Assembly (NCBI RefSeq): GCF_001426905.1
Contig: NZ_LMFQ01000002.1
Location: 62,526-126,525, forward strand
Length of the DNA stretch: 64,000 nt
From: Caulobacter sp. Root1455
GTDB lineage: Bacteria > Pseudomonadota > Alphaproteobacteria > Caulobacterales > Caulobacteraceae
Direction of reading: 5' to 3'
The notes under the pieces are model-generated. The model was not told the DNA's origin, did not search any database, and worked only from the letters and a program-made list of their open reading frames with translations. Positions 45,394-54,275 of the stretch are shown here, in pieces (positions within the stretch are counted from its first letter, which is position 1; each line of letters begins with the position of its first letter). Both the position numbers and the translations under genes were made by a program.

Positions 45394-48300
45394 TCAGGCC
45401 TCGCCCAAGACGTGAATGGCCGGCCAGTCGTCAAGAACCGTGCTGGTCGAGAACGCGGTGAGATCGACGCCGCCGCCGGCGGCGAAATCAGAGGTCAGCA
45501 TGCCCTGGCCCAGCATAGCGGCGATGATCTGGCCGCGGGTCTGGGACGCCGCATTGATGGTCTGCAAAACAAAGCCTTTGCAGGCGCCGCTGGCGCCGCC
45601 GGGGAGCGTGTAGGTCAAGTCCGATCCGTGCTGAGGAGCCAGGCCATAGCCGGTGACGACGCCGCCGCTCCAGATCAACGGCAGGGCGGTGTCGTCGTAG
45701 CGCAGGGCCGCCAGGTCGACGGGCTGGGTGGTGTCCGGAGGCCGCTGGGGCGTCGAGATGTCGAAGCCGCAGAGGGTGTCCAGCATCAAGGCCGCCGCGT
45801 TGGGGTCTTGAGGGCGCACCTCCGTGGCTTCGCGCCAAAGCGAGGCGGGCGCCGATCGGATTTTTGGATTTCTGCCGACGGTGTAGTCGGTCCAAACGCC
45901 GGCGCCGGCTGTTTCCTCCAGCCCCTTGCGCTGAACGATAATCTGCAGGTCCGAGCCGAACTGATCGCCCGCTATGCCCATGGGACCGATCGCCACCGCG
46001 GCGTTCCATGTCGTGTTGGGCAGGTCGGGCAGCGTGGTCATCGGCTTGGCGCCGTCGGCGAACGCCACGGTCTTGGCCGGCGCGGCCAGGTTGACCGACA
46101 GGACGGCGTTGTCCGGGGTCATGATCCATTGCGGTTCGCCGGACTTCATTTCCTTCGAGCGGTCGCGGAGCAATCCGTTCAGCGCCTGGATCGAGCATAC
46201 CGCCGTGTCGGCGGGCAGGAACGAGGTGCGGAAATCGGACCACTTGAGGAACTGGCTGTCGTCGCTGTCGTCGCCGAATGAAACGGTGAAGGAGACCACA
46301 TCCAGATCGATATGGGCGCTGCCCCCGAACGGCGGACCTTTGACGTCGAGGCCCACGCCCACGTGAACGCTGACCGTAACCGACGTGAACAGCAGATTTA
46401 GCCGGTAGGAAACGCCGATGCTGGTGTCGATATGGGCGACGTAGTGGAACGGCTTCCAATAGACGAGGAAGTCGGCGTCCGCGTCGAACCAGGCAGACAG
46501 GTCGCCGCTGGCCCAGTTGGCCTGCATCGATATGCCGGCCATCAGGCAATGCGGGGTCAGCGCGAAGTACGAAGAGCCCTTCACCGACAGGTTGTCGTTC
46601 ACCTGCCAAAGCAATGACAGCCGCGCGGGGTCGGGATAGTGGGCCGGCCGCGAGAATTGCGGGTGGTAGCCGCCCATGCTGTAGACGAAGTCGCCGGCGT
46701 TGACCCCGTCGCCGTCCTTGAACCAGCTGTAAAAGCCAAAGCCGCCGCTCAGGACCGCCGCGCGCGAGAGCACATAGGAGCGTGGGCTCAACGCGCCGTC
46801 CACCTTCAGTGCGCTGCGGTCCGGGTCGAATTCGGCCATCAAGCCGACCTCGAAAAGCGCGACCGGGTCCGGCGCCTCCGGCGGCAGCGACGCGCGCGAC
46901 AGCCCGAGGATTCCGATCTGGGTTGAGCGGCCGAACTCCAAGGTCAGAAGCGCGAAGGTTTCAACCAGCGTGAACGAGGTGAACTTCACCCCCGCCGCCA
47001 GCCAGCCCTCGCCGTTCTGCGCGCTGCAGTCGACATTCACCGATCGCAGAACGCCCTGCAGGTCCGCACCGGTGTCGAAGGGCGGCGGAGCGTTGGGCAT
47101 CGCCGCCTTGACCAGCGAGAAGTTGGCGATGTCGGCCGCCGAGATCGGCAGTTGCAAGCGGCTGTTGTAGCCCATGCCGACGGCGACGCCTTCGACGAAG
47201 AAGGCGGGTGGTCCGCCGAGCGGCGGCTCGCGCGTCAAGCCGAAGACAAAGAGGCCTTCGGGATCGGTGAAGTATTCTCCGACCAGCGCGAATCCGAAGG
47301 CTTCCGTGGTCAGTTGGACTTGGCCGGCATAGCCGTTGTCGGTCCGCAGCAATCCGCCGCCGACCGTGACGGCGGGGCTGGCGTAGTCGATGGAAAGGCC
47401 CTGCAGGACGGGGCTCGGGGCGAAATGGTTGACCGGAGAACTCAATCCCAGCCCGGAGAAGCCGATGGTCACAGGCCCCAGGGCCATGCTCGCGTCAAAT
47501 AACAGGCCGAGCTGGCCGTTTTGGTAGCGCATCCCCAGGCGGTCGATAGCGATCGGGCCGAAGGCGCGACCGACGATGAACCAGCGAGTGTTGTCGTTTT
47601 CCGGCGGCTGAGGCGGAGCGGGGTCGGCGCCCGGCAGAACGGGAGGCGGCGAGGGCGCATTGGTCCCCTGCAGGGGAACGGACAGCGCGATGCCGCTGGC
47701 CCCATCGAGAACCTTCAGCGACAGCGCCCCCCCAGGATCCAGCGCGCCCGCCGGCGGCGCCAGCGCTTGAGGCGGCAAGGCCGCGATCAGGCCGTTGACC
47801 ACCTCCGCCGAAAGCGCCCCCGAGGTGACGAGCAGATCGACGCCCTGAATTTCCAAGGCTGGCGAGGGCAGGCGCGGACCTACGACTGGAAGCGTGTCCA
47901 AGCCGAGATGCAGTTCGAGTTCGGCCGCCAGAAGATAGGTCCAGGGCGCTGGATCCGGCGCCGCGGCGCCGTTGGCCGCGGCTGGCGCTGTCGGACGAGA
48001 CGCCACGAAGCTGAGGCGTCCGTAGGTGGATGCGCCATCGACGATGTCGCAACTGATCGCCCAACTGTCCGACGGGCCGCCGATGGCCAGTCGACAACCG
48101 AGATTGCGCATCGCCAGCCCGTCGCAGGGCAGGGGGAAGTCCAAGCCGGCCATGGTCATCAGGCGTTCGATCAGGCGAACCAGTTCGACGTCCTGATTGG
48201 TCAATTCACCGACCAGCATCCAGCTGGACTGGCCGTTGGCGTCGGTGTTGTAGTCGCCGGCCAGTTGCACGATCGCGGGCGAAGCGCTGTCGCCGAGGTC

Positions 48301-50166
48301 CAGGGTGAGGCCGAGGCTGGCGGTCTGGGCGCCGGCGGTCCGGTTCAGGTGGAAGCTGGCGACGGTGAAGTCGAAGCCGTCGAACAGCGCCACCGGCGTG
48401 CTGGAGCTCCCCTGGATATCGAACGACTGCGACGGAAGGTAATGAACCTCCACGTCGTTCAGCGTGAAGTCGCGAAGCGTCTCGGGAAGATCGACGCCTA
48501 GGAGGATGTCCTCCAGCATGTCGCCGACGGCCAGCTCGGTGAACGTCACGTCGAATTCTGGCTGAGCGCCCCCGGCGACCACGATATCGACGCTGGCGTC
48601 GCCGATCCCGAACAGGCCTTCGACCCGCCAGTTCATCGCGCCGCTTTCATGTTCGCCGATGATCTGGAGATCCGTAAGCGTGATCGTCGCGCCGAGGATG
48701 TCGAGGTCCCAGCCCGAGCCGCACTCGATCAGGAACTCGTAGTCCCCGGTGTTCCAGTTGCCGCTCAGTTCCAGGTCGAGGATGTCCAACGCGTCGTGAC
48801 CCGCCGGCAGGCCCAACTGCTTGGTGATCGCGTCCAAGCTGATCGACGAGCCTGGCGACATGACCAAGCCCAGGTCTCCGGCCTGCGGGTCGATGAACAA
48901 CTCGAACGCCGCATCGCCCAGGAGCCAGTCGCCTCTGATCTCCAGCGTGGCGGCTCCGTGTCCGGAAGCGTCGCGCGACACCTCCACGCCGAACACAGGC
49001 CGCACACTGACGAGCGAGGGGATCAGATCCCAGGTCCCGCCTGAAATCTCCACGGCGATCGAGGCGTTGGCCGGCGTCGCCAACGGCAGGCTGACGGCGA
49101 TCTGGGTGATCCCCATGCTCGCGACGCCCTGCAATTGGGTCGGCAAGAGACTACCGAGGTTGTCCAGGCCCGCCAGGGACAGCAGCCATTCGGGACCAAG
49201 CGGGGTGGCGAAACGGCCGGTCAGCATCGCCGTTCCGTCGCCCAGCGGCGCGTCCAGGCGAACCAGGACCTCCGGCGTCGCGGAGCCGGCCTTCTCGAAA
49301 CCGACCACCAGCGAGAAGCCAGGCGGGGTGACCCCCGACAGGTCCAAGCCTCCGCGGATGGTGAGGGCGCGGACATCCATGGCCAGGTCGTCGAACGGCA
49401 AACGGATCGCCGGGCGGTTGGCGGGGGCGAAGATATGCGTCAGTTCGGCGACCGGTTCCCAGCTGTACGGGTCCAGTCGCAAGGCGCCGGTCACGGCGAA
49501 GTCGCCCGAGCCCGCCATCGCTTTCAGATCGTCCCAGGCCCCGCCGCCGGCGCCGGTCGCCAGGAAGGCGGTCCAGAAGTCGCCCGCGAAGCTTAGGGAC
49601 GCCGAGATATTGAGCCCGGCGACCGTGGAAACGGCGGGCCTGTCGGTCGCGGCAAGACTGCACTCCAACGGCGGCGCCGCGCCGGTGGCCGCGGCCACGG
49701 CCGCGAAGTCGTAGGTGCTCAGCAGAAGTTGCGGGCCATTCAGCGTGACGGCCTGGAAGAAAGCTTGCCGTTGCTGGGCCGTGAGACCGCCGCCGCTCAC
49801 GAGGCCGGGCGGGGCTTTCGGCATTCCCAGTTGATCGAAGGTGATCGACGCGGGCGGATTGACCAGCCGCAGGACCAACTCCAACTCCGCGTTCGCCTGT
49901 TGCCCGGTTTGCCAGGACGCGAAGAACGTCGCCTCGACCTGCAGGTTCGACAGGGCGCCGATCGCGGTGACGCCGGTGATGCGCAGGTAGGTGTCATCCG
50001 AGGTTATCGTCGGGCTGGCGATGCTCAGCGGCGTCGTCTGCAGCAGACACTGGATGGAGGCGCTCAGGGCGGGATCGCCCAGGGTCGCGGCGTCGAAAAC
50101 AACGGGCGTCAATCCGCCGCTCGGCCCGATCTTCGTCTTCAGCGTGTCGAGAACGGGGAAGGTCAT
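45394..50166 (-). CDS. 1590-aa beta-rich protein with DUF6603-like region
   Basis: Starts at ATG 50166 (MTFPVLDTLKTKIGPSGG), overlapping the stop of the 756-aa gene by four bases. Most of the protein is built of successive beta-rich units of roughly 100-150 residues (examples: LDILDLELSGNWNTGDYEF; ASFHLNRTAGAQTASLGLTL; LLAAELELHLGLDTLP). At about residues 1228-1300, DADFLVYWKPFHYVAH, IGVSYRLNLLF and GGSAHIDLDVVSFTVSFG resemble, from memory, the DUF6603 region of very large fungal and bacterial proteins. There is no signal peptide or membrane helix. The repeated amphipathic strands could form a long groove or solenoid. The function is unknown, and the DUF assignment is only moderately sure. 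Confidence 0.85.
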   Translation of the reverse strand: MTFPVLDTLKTKIGPSGGLTPVVFDAATLGDPALSASIQCLLQTTPLSIASPTITSDDTYLRITGVTAIGALSNLQVEATFFASWQTGQQANAELELVLRLVNPPASITFDQLGMPKAPPGLVSGGGLTAQQRQAFFQAVTLNGPQLLLSTYDFAAVAAATGAAPPLECSLAATDRPAVSTVAGLNISASLSFAGDFWTAFLATGAGGGAWDDLKAMAGSGDFAVTGALRLDPYSWEPVAELTHIFAPANRPAIRLPFDDLAMDVRALTIRGGLDLSGVTPPGFSLVVGFEKAGSATPEVLVRLDAPLGDGTAMLTGRFATPLGPEWLLSLAGLDNLGSLLPTQLQGVASMGITQIAVSLPLATPANASIAVEISGGTWDLIPSLVSVRPVFGVEVSRDASGHGAATLEIRGDWLLGDAAFELFIDPQAGDLGLVMSPGSSISLDAITKQLGLPAGHDALDILDLELSGNWNTGDYEFLIECGSGWDLDILGATITLTDLQIIGEHESGAMNWRVEGLFGIGDASVDIVVAGGAQPEFDVTFTELAVGDMLEDILLGVDLPETLRDFTLNDVEVHYLPSQSFDIQGSSSTPVALFDGFDFTVASFHLNRTAGAQTASLGLTLDLGDSASPAIVQLAGDYNTDANGQSSWMLVGELTNQDVELVRLIERLMTMAGLDFPLPCDGLAMRNLGCRLAIGGPSDSWAISCDIVDGASTYGRLSFVASRPTAPAAANGAAAPDPAPWTYLLAAELELHLGLDTLPVVGPRLPSPALEIQGVDLLVTSGALSAEVVNGLIAALPPQALAPPAGALDPGGALSLKVLDGASGIALSVPLQGTNAPSPPPVLPGADPAPPQPPENDNTRWFIVGRAFGPIAIDRLGMRYQNGQLGLLFDASMALGPVTIGFSGLGLSSPVNHFAPSPVLQGLSIDYASPAVTVGGGLLRTDNGYAGQVQLTTEAFGFALVGEYFTDPEGLFVFGLTREPPLGGPPAFFVEGVAVGMGYNSRLQLPISAADIANFSLVKAAMPNAPPPFDTGADLQGVLRSVNVDCSAQNGEGWLAAGVKFTSFTLVETFALLTLEFGRSTQIGILGLSRASLPPEAPDPVALFEVGLMAEFDPDRSALKVDGALSPRSYVLSRAAVLSGGFGFYSWFKDGDGVNAGDFVYSMGGYHPQFSRPAHYPDPARLSLLWQVNDNLSVKGSSYFALTPHCLMAGISMQANWASGDLSAWFDADADFLVYWKPFHYVAHIDTSIGVSYRLNLLFTSVTVSVHVGVGLDVKGPPFGGSAHIDLDVVSFTVSFGDDSDDSQFLKWSDFRTSFLPADTAVCSIQALNGLLRDRSKEMKSGEPQWIMTPDNAVLSVNLAAPAKTVAFADGAKPMTTLPDLPNTTWNAAVAIGPMGIAGDQFGSDLQIIVQRKGLEETAGAGVWTDYTVGRNPKIRSAPASLWREATEVRPQDPNAAALMLDTLCGFDISTPQRPPDTTQPVDLAALRYDDTALPLIWSGGVVTGYGLAPQHGSDLTYTLPGGASGACKGFVLQTINAASQTRGQIIAAMLGQGMLTSDFAAGGGVDLTAFSTSTVLDDWPAIHVLGEA

Positions 50167-52433
50167 TTGGCGACGACCGGCGGGCTGCACCCATAGTCGG
50201 CCCAGGTCCAGCCGTTCTTCGTGAGCTTCTTCTCCGCCGCGTCCGTCAGGCGCTTTTCAACCGCTTTGGCGGCGGCGCCTCCAGGCCCGCCATCGGAATA
50301 ATTGATCGAAAATAAAACTGCCCAGTATAGAGCTCGATACTGAAATATATCGAAGCTTTCTCTCTGCGCTTCAATCAGATGGTCGAATACCTTGATGGTC
50401 TGTCCTGCACCTGAAGCCGCGTTCTTGAGGTAAATCTTATAGCGTATGCCAAGACCGATGGGTAACGGAAGGCTCACCATGGCTCGGATTTCCTCGTAGA
50501 AGCTCTGGCGGGACTTGCCAGTCCGGGTCAATGCGTCTCGAACAGGCTGTGGCAACCCCGCATAAAAGACGTCCGCGCCGCTGCGTAGGGACTGAATGAT
50601 CTTCGTGGCGAAGGTCAGGAAATCAGGCCAGTCAGTCTCGGGCCATCCGACCGCTTTCAAGGCCGCCTTGTCCGCGGCGGTGAACTGGCTGCGCGAGACG
50701 CCCTGGGTGGGCAGTTGATAGGCGGTGATCTTGGCGACCAGGTCGTCCGGCCGGGTGCGTTGGGCGTTTTCGATCGCCAATTGCTCGGTGTTGGCGTGTT
50801 TTGAACCCGAGACGAAGTTCTCGAGCGCTTCGTTGCCGCCGTCGCCATGCCCGTAGAGATGGCACCACTCCTGGTCGGTTCGAAGCTGCGGCAGCCAGGC
50901 CGCCACCAATACGGTCGGTCGTGCCCGCAGGCCCTCGCTGAAGATCTGCCATGCCGTGGATGCGAAAGGGTCGTGCTTGTCCCCGGCTTCGTTCAGCACG
51001 TCGCGAACCAGGTGGGTCGCGCTGCCGTCGCTTTCATAGCCGAGCGCGGTGAAGGCGGCCTTCATCACGTCGCCCGCGTCCAGGCGCTCGCCCTTTGAGC
51101 GGGCCTTCAGAGGAACGCCGGACGGGCTCCCGAGATTGGCCACGCTCCAGTCGCCCTTCTTCTTTTTTCGCAGTAGAGTATATGCCTTGTATTTCGCCAA
51201 CAGGGTGTTCTTGCTGCTTATCTGCGCCGCTCCGGCGGATAGATCCCCGCCGCCGTTGGAGATTGAAGGCTGAGGCAATGTATCCGTAGGGCGGTTTTTC
51301 TTATTTTGAACGGTTGCGGCGTCCGTCTTCCATTTCTTCCAATAGGAAAAGCCGGGGAGCCTGGTCGGAACAAGCTCAAAGCCTTGGGGCTGGATGCTAA
51401 ACTTATAGCGTCGCGCGGGATCCAGTCCCATGGCGGCGGCGAAGATCATGTTGTCACAGCGCCACAGGTAGTCGGCCTCGTCGCTCTTGTCGGCTCGAGC
51501 TTCGCCGCCTCCGCCGCCGCGCGAACTACCGGGCAGCTTGGGTTGAGCGCCAACCATCTGACCTGTGGGAAGGTCGTAGCGATACACCGCCGTGCGATTG
51601 ACCTTGACCAATTCGCCCGTCCAGCCATTGGCGGTCTGGGTGAACAGTTTTGACGCCTCGCCAACCTCCACCAGCAGCAGCGGCGGGGCGACTGGTATCC
51701 AAATCCAGCGGTGTGCGATGTCGAAGGCGACGCAGTTTGGGAAGTCGCATCCAGGCGACGGCGCCAGCTTCAATTCGGCGTCGGCCGGCGATTGCGACTG
51801 GGCGATCGCGGACATGTCCAGCAAGTCGAGATGCCGCATCTTCTGGAACAGCGGCAGCCCGGCGGGAACGTGTGTGCCATCGGCGGTCGGTGGCGCGCTC
51901 TTCAAGTCCTGGCCGTTGTCCTGGACACGATAGAATGGTCCTGAGAACTGCGCGTTGAGCTTGACGACAACATTTATGAGCGCCTGCTTTATAGCGCTGT
52001 CCGAGAAAGCGGAATTCAGCGTGAACAGCGTGCCCATCAGCTTGTTGTCGGGCCCGGCTTTCTTCTGATCAATGTTCATGACCAGCTGGGGAACGACAGG
52101 CGGCGCGAAGCCATATCTGTAAAACGGCTTGAGGATAGCCGCGTTCGGATCCCTGACGAAGTTGCGCGTGACGAGACCAGGCTCTTGAATGTTCTGAGCG
52201 GCCAGTTCGTCGGTGATCAATTTGGTGACCTGAGCTTCGGAAAATGTCAGGCCGCGCAGGGTGTTGAGATCGTCTGTCGCCGCCACCGGGTCGAAAGCCG
52301 ACGCCGGCAGCGGCGTGTTGTCTTCGTCGTCGGTGTCGTCGTCGACGGCGTCCGCCCGACCGTCGGCGGCGGCGGGGTCGGGCTCGGGGGGAATGTCGTC
52401 CATCGCGACCAGCTTGGTGACGAAGAGTTGCAT
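50163..52433 (-). CDS. 756-aa unknown protein with HNH-like motif
   Basis: First large gene of the operon. The N-terminus has an acidic linker (DDDTDDEDNT, 31-40). Residues 85-300 are mixed alpha/beta (VAFDIAHRWIWIPVAPPLLL). At 522-556, EWCHLYGHGDGGNEALENF followed by HANTEQLAIE combines a His (525), a Gly-rich turn, an Asn (539) and a second His (546). This resembles the metal-binding core of HNH/His-Me finger or DNA/RNA non-specific endonucleases, although the order is not canonical. Residues 660-710 look like a separate fold (GIRYKIYLKNAAS; FDIFQYRALYWAVLFSI). The DNA is patchily AT-rich (50,280-50,460 and 51,160-51,420), suggesting transfer. It could be an effector-like component; this is inference. 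Confidence 0.85.
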   Translation of the reverse strand: MQLFVTKLVAMDDIPPEPDPAAADGRADAVDDDTDDEDNTPLPASAFDPVAATDDLNTLRGLTFSEAQVTKLITDELAAQNIQEPGLVTRNFVRDPNAAILKPFYRYGFAPPVVPQLVMNIDQKKAGPDNKLMGTLFTLNSAFSDSAIKQALINVVVKLNAQFSGPFYRVQDNGQDLKSAPPTADGTHVPAGLPLFQKMRHLDLLDMSAIAQSQSPADAELKLAPSPGCDFPNCVAFDIAHRWIWIPVAPPLLLVEVGEASKLFTQTANGWTGELVKVNRTAVYRYDLPTGQMVGAQPKLPGSSRGGGGGEARADKSDEADYLWRCDNMIFAAAMGLDPARRYKFSIQPQGFELVPTRLPGFSYWKKWKTDAATVQNKKNRPTDTLPQPSISNGGGDLSAGAAQISSKNTLLAKYKAYTLLRKKKKGDWSVANLGSPSGVPLKARSKGERLDAGDVMKAAFTALGYESDGSATHLVRDVLNEAGDKHDPFASTAWQIFSEGLRARPTVLVAAWLPQLRTDQEWCHLYGHGDGGNEALENFVSGSKHANTEQLAIENAQRTRPDDLVAKITAYQLPTQGVSRSQFTAADKAALKAVGWPETDWPDFLTFATKIIQSLRSGADVFYAGLPQPVRDALTRTGKSRQSFYEEIRAMVSLPLPIGLGIRYKIYLKNAASGAGQTIKVFDHLIEAQRESFDIFQYRALYWAVLFSINYSDGGPGGAAAKAVEKRLTDAAEKKLTKNGWTWADYGCSPPVVAK

Positions 52434-52436
52434 GGT

Positions 52437-52547
52437 TCAGGCTCCACGCCGCGGGACGGTAAGGGGGGCGGCCGACTTGGCGGCCGATGTCATGCCGTCG
52501 ACACCGATCGGACGGCCGTGGGGGCGAGGTCGCGGAAAGAAGGTCAT
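52437..52547 (-). CDS. Possible 36-aa ORF coupling two operon genes
   Basis: ATG at 52547 overlaps the TGA of the 62-aa gene (ATGA), and the ORF ends three bases before the ATG of the 756-aa gene. The product would be MTFFPRPRPHGRPIGVDGMT and a short basic tail. No family is known. The overlap pattern matches the rest of the operon, which is the only support; alternatively it is a remnant of a longer version of the upstream membrane protein. Confidence 0.3.
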   Translation of the reverse strand: MTFFPRPRPHGRPIGVDGMTSAAKSAAPLTVPRRGA

Positions 52548-52732
52548 GCCGCGCCGTGCCGTGGCGAGGGCGGGACTGGATCCTCGAGCATGCGAATAAT
52601 CACGTCCTCAAGGGCCCGCGCGCGCAGTTTCAAGACCCCGGAGACGGTCTCCACGAGCGCTGAGAGCAATGTTGCGTAGATTACGATGGTAAAGACAAGG
52701 CCGATCGCAACATCCAAGACTGGGCCGAACAT
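52544..52732 (-). CDS. 62-aa single-helix membrane protein, probably a truncated family member
   Basis: ATG at 52732 has GGAGA five bases upstream; a GTG at 52750 is also in frame. Residues 5-30 form one membrane helix (VLDVAIGLVFTIVIYATLLSAL), followed by VETVSGVLKLRARALEDVIIRML. From memory, this LDVAIGL...ALxE...LRAR-LE...LL pattern is the N-terminus of much longer membrane proteins (several hundred residues) found beside other uncharacterised clusters. Here the frame ends soon after the pattern, so the protein is either a natural mini-version or a truncation. It is the first gene of the operon and the only member with a membrane segment, so it might anchor the complex. Confidence 0.6.
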   Translation of the reverse strand: MFGPVLDVAIGLVFTIVIYATLLSALVETVSGVLKLRARALEDVIIRMLEDPVPPSPRHGAA

Positions 52733-53222
52733 CAAGTCTCCGACGTGCACGAGAAAAGAGACGCGCGACGGCGAAAGCCGCGGCGTGCGGTGTGATGAAA
52801 AGCTTGGAGAGGGTTAGGTTTCGACCGGGCCCAACGAGGCGGAGTTGTGTAAAGCGCGCGTTGCTAAAAAAAAGGCGCGGTCGCAAATCCACACTTCATC
52901 TATCTCCCCCGAGATCAGAAGTCGTACACAATCTTAGGCTTAACGACTGGTCTGGTGAGTCGCAATCCATGTTCTACCTTTGGTCGTTTCGCGGCGCGAA
53001 AGGGAGGTCGTCGGCGGGCCCGCGATCGACGGGGCGACATGAGCGGGCGGCCTGAGATTGCTGCTCCATTCATGGGATTTGCTCTAAGTCGCCGCCACGC
53101 GCCGTAACGGCCGTAAGGGTAGGCTGGAGGCGGCGCTGTCCGCTCCGGCAGGGGCTGCGGACGCTTCGCCCATGCGATCATGATCTCGCATGGATGAGCG
53201 GCCGGACACGTGGGACGAGGGG
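52733..53222. promoter_or_regulatory. Upstream region of the giant-protein operon
   Basis: About 490 bp that must contain the minus-strand operon promoter. It is AT-richer than its flanks between 52,780 and 52,980 and has an A8 run at 52866-52873. A tiny minus-strand ORF (52899 down to 52864, MKCGFATAPFF) is preceded by a near-perfect ribosome site GGGGGAG (52904-52910) and might be a leader peptide. A 41-codon basic ORF (53040 to 52915, ending VVKPKIVYDF) is possible but has no ribosome site. No operator palindrome was seen. Confidence 0.35.
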
Positions 53223-54275
53223 TTAGCCCTCGCCCTTCGGCAGGAAGGGGGCCCAGGCCTCGACCAGCACGCCCGGAACGGCGCTGGCCAGCGCGATGTG
53301 CCCGTTCACGAACTCCAGCCGCAGGCGCATGCCCGCCAGACCCACGCCCGTGGGCGGCGCGGCGCCGTCCGGCAGGCCGACGCCGTAGTCGCGGATCGAC
53401 AGCAGGACCATTTCGCCGGCCTGGCGCAGGCCGATCGTGGCGCGCGGACTGCCGGAGTGGCGATGCACGTTGGCCAGGGCTTCCTGGGCGACACGGTACA
53501 GCGCGACCTCGGTTGTCCGGGCCATCTTTGGAAAGTCGTCGGCGATGTCGATCTGCAGGGCCAGTCCCGTGCGGCGCGCGAAACCCTCGGCCATCTGCCG
53601 AATAGCGGGACCAAGGCCCATCTCCTCCAGGGCCGGCGGGTGCAGCACGTAGGACAGGCTGCGGATCTCCTCCAGGGCGTGGACCAGCAGGGCCTCGACC
53701 TCGGTCCGGACCTTCTCGGCGCGGCCATCGACCTTCATCGCGCCCAGCATCAGTTTGGCGCCGGTCAGGTACTGGGCCGTGCCGTCGTGAAGCTCGCGCG
53801 CGATACGCCGGCGTTCGTCGTCCTCGGCGTGCAGCAGCGCGGCGGTGGCCCGGCCCAGGGCGGCCTGGGCATGACGCTGAACGGTGATGTCTTCGTGCGC
53901 CAGGATCACCAGGGTCCGGTCGTCGCGAGAGATGCGCGTGAAGGTCACCCTGACCCATATCGGACCGTTGGTCAGGAAGATCTGATACTCGTAGCGCAAA
54001 GGTCCAGGCTCGCCGGCCAGCAGGTCTCGCAAGCCTTGCCTGGCCTCCGACGCGTCTGGCGCGTCCAGACTCTCGCAGAACGAGATGTAGTTGAGGCCTA
54101 GTCCATAGTTCTCCAGCTCAAGTTCGTTGAAATCGACGAACTGCATCCAGGCGTCATTAACCGCGATGATTTCGCACTCGTCGTTGAGGATCGCGACATT
54201 GGCCGTGACACTGTCGATTATTGATTCGTGCAAACTAAAGGCGGACCATTCGCTCATCTCGTGAGCCGTATGCAT
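53223..54275 (-). CDS. PAS-containing sensor histidine kinase, NarL/DesK type
   Basis: A 350-aa cytosolic kinase. A PAS domain fills residues 15-135 (SVTANVAILNDECEIIAVNDAW; ending TLVILAHEDITVQR). The HisKA_3 phospho-acceptor is His163 in ERRRIARELHDGTAQ. The ATPase has the N-box in YRVAQEALANVHRHS and the G-box in IRDYGVGLPDG and GVGLAGMRLRLE. There is no membrane segment, so the signal is intracellular. No response-regulator gene is adjacent, making it an orphan kinase. A 14-bp palindrome (54318-54331) lies 43 bp upstream of the start. Confidence 0.93.
   Translation of the reverse strand: MHTAHEMSEWSAFSLHESIIDSVTANVAILNDECEIIAVNDAWMQFVDFNELELENYGLGLNYISFCESLDAPDASEARQGLRDLLAGEPGPLRYEYQIFLTNGPIWVRVTFTRISRDDRTLVILAHEDITVQRHAQAALGRATAALLHAEDDERRRIARELHDGTAQYLTGAKLMLGAMKVDGRAEKVRTEVEALLVHALEEIRSLSYVLHPPALEEMGLGPAIRQMAEGFARRTGLALQIDIADDFPKMARTTEVALYRVAQEALANVHRHSGSPRATIGLRQAGEMVLLSIRDYGVGLPDGAAPPTGVGLAGMRLRLEFVNGHIALASAVPGVLVEAWAPFLPKGEG

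Noticed and set aside
36868-52732. Interpretation of the giant operon as a contractile injection system or Tc toxin
   Set aside because: No sheath, tube, baseplate, LysM, AAA ATPase or Rhs-type repeat was recognisable in any of the proteins.
52915-53040. A 41-codon basic minus-strand ORF upstream of the giant operon
   Set aside because: It has no ribosome site and no family; it is mentioned only in the gap description.
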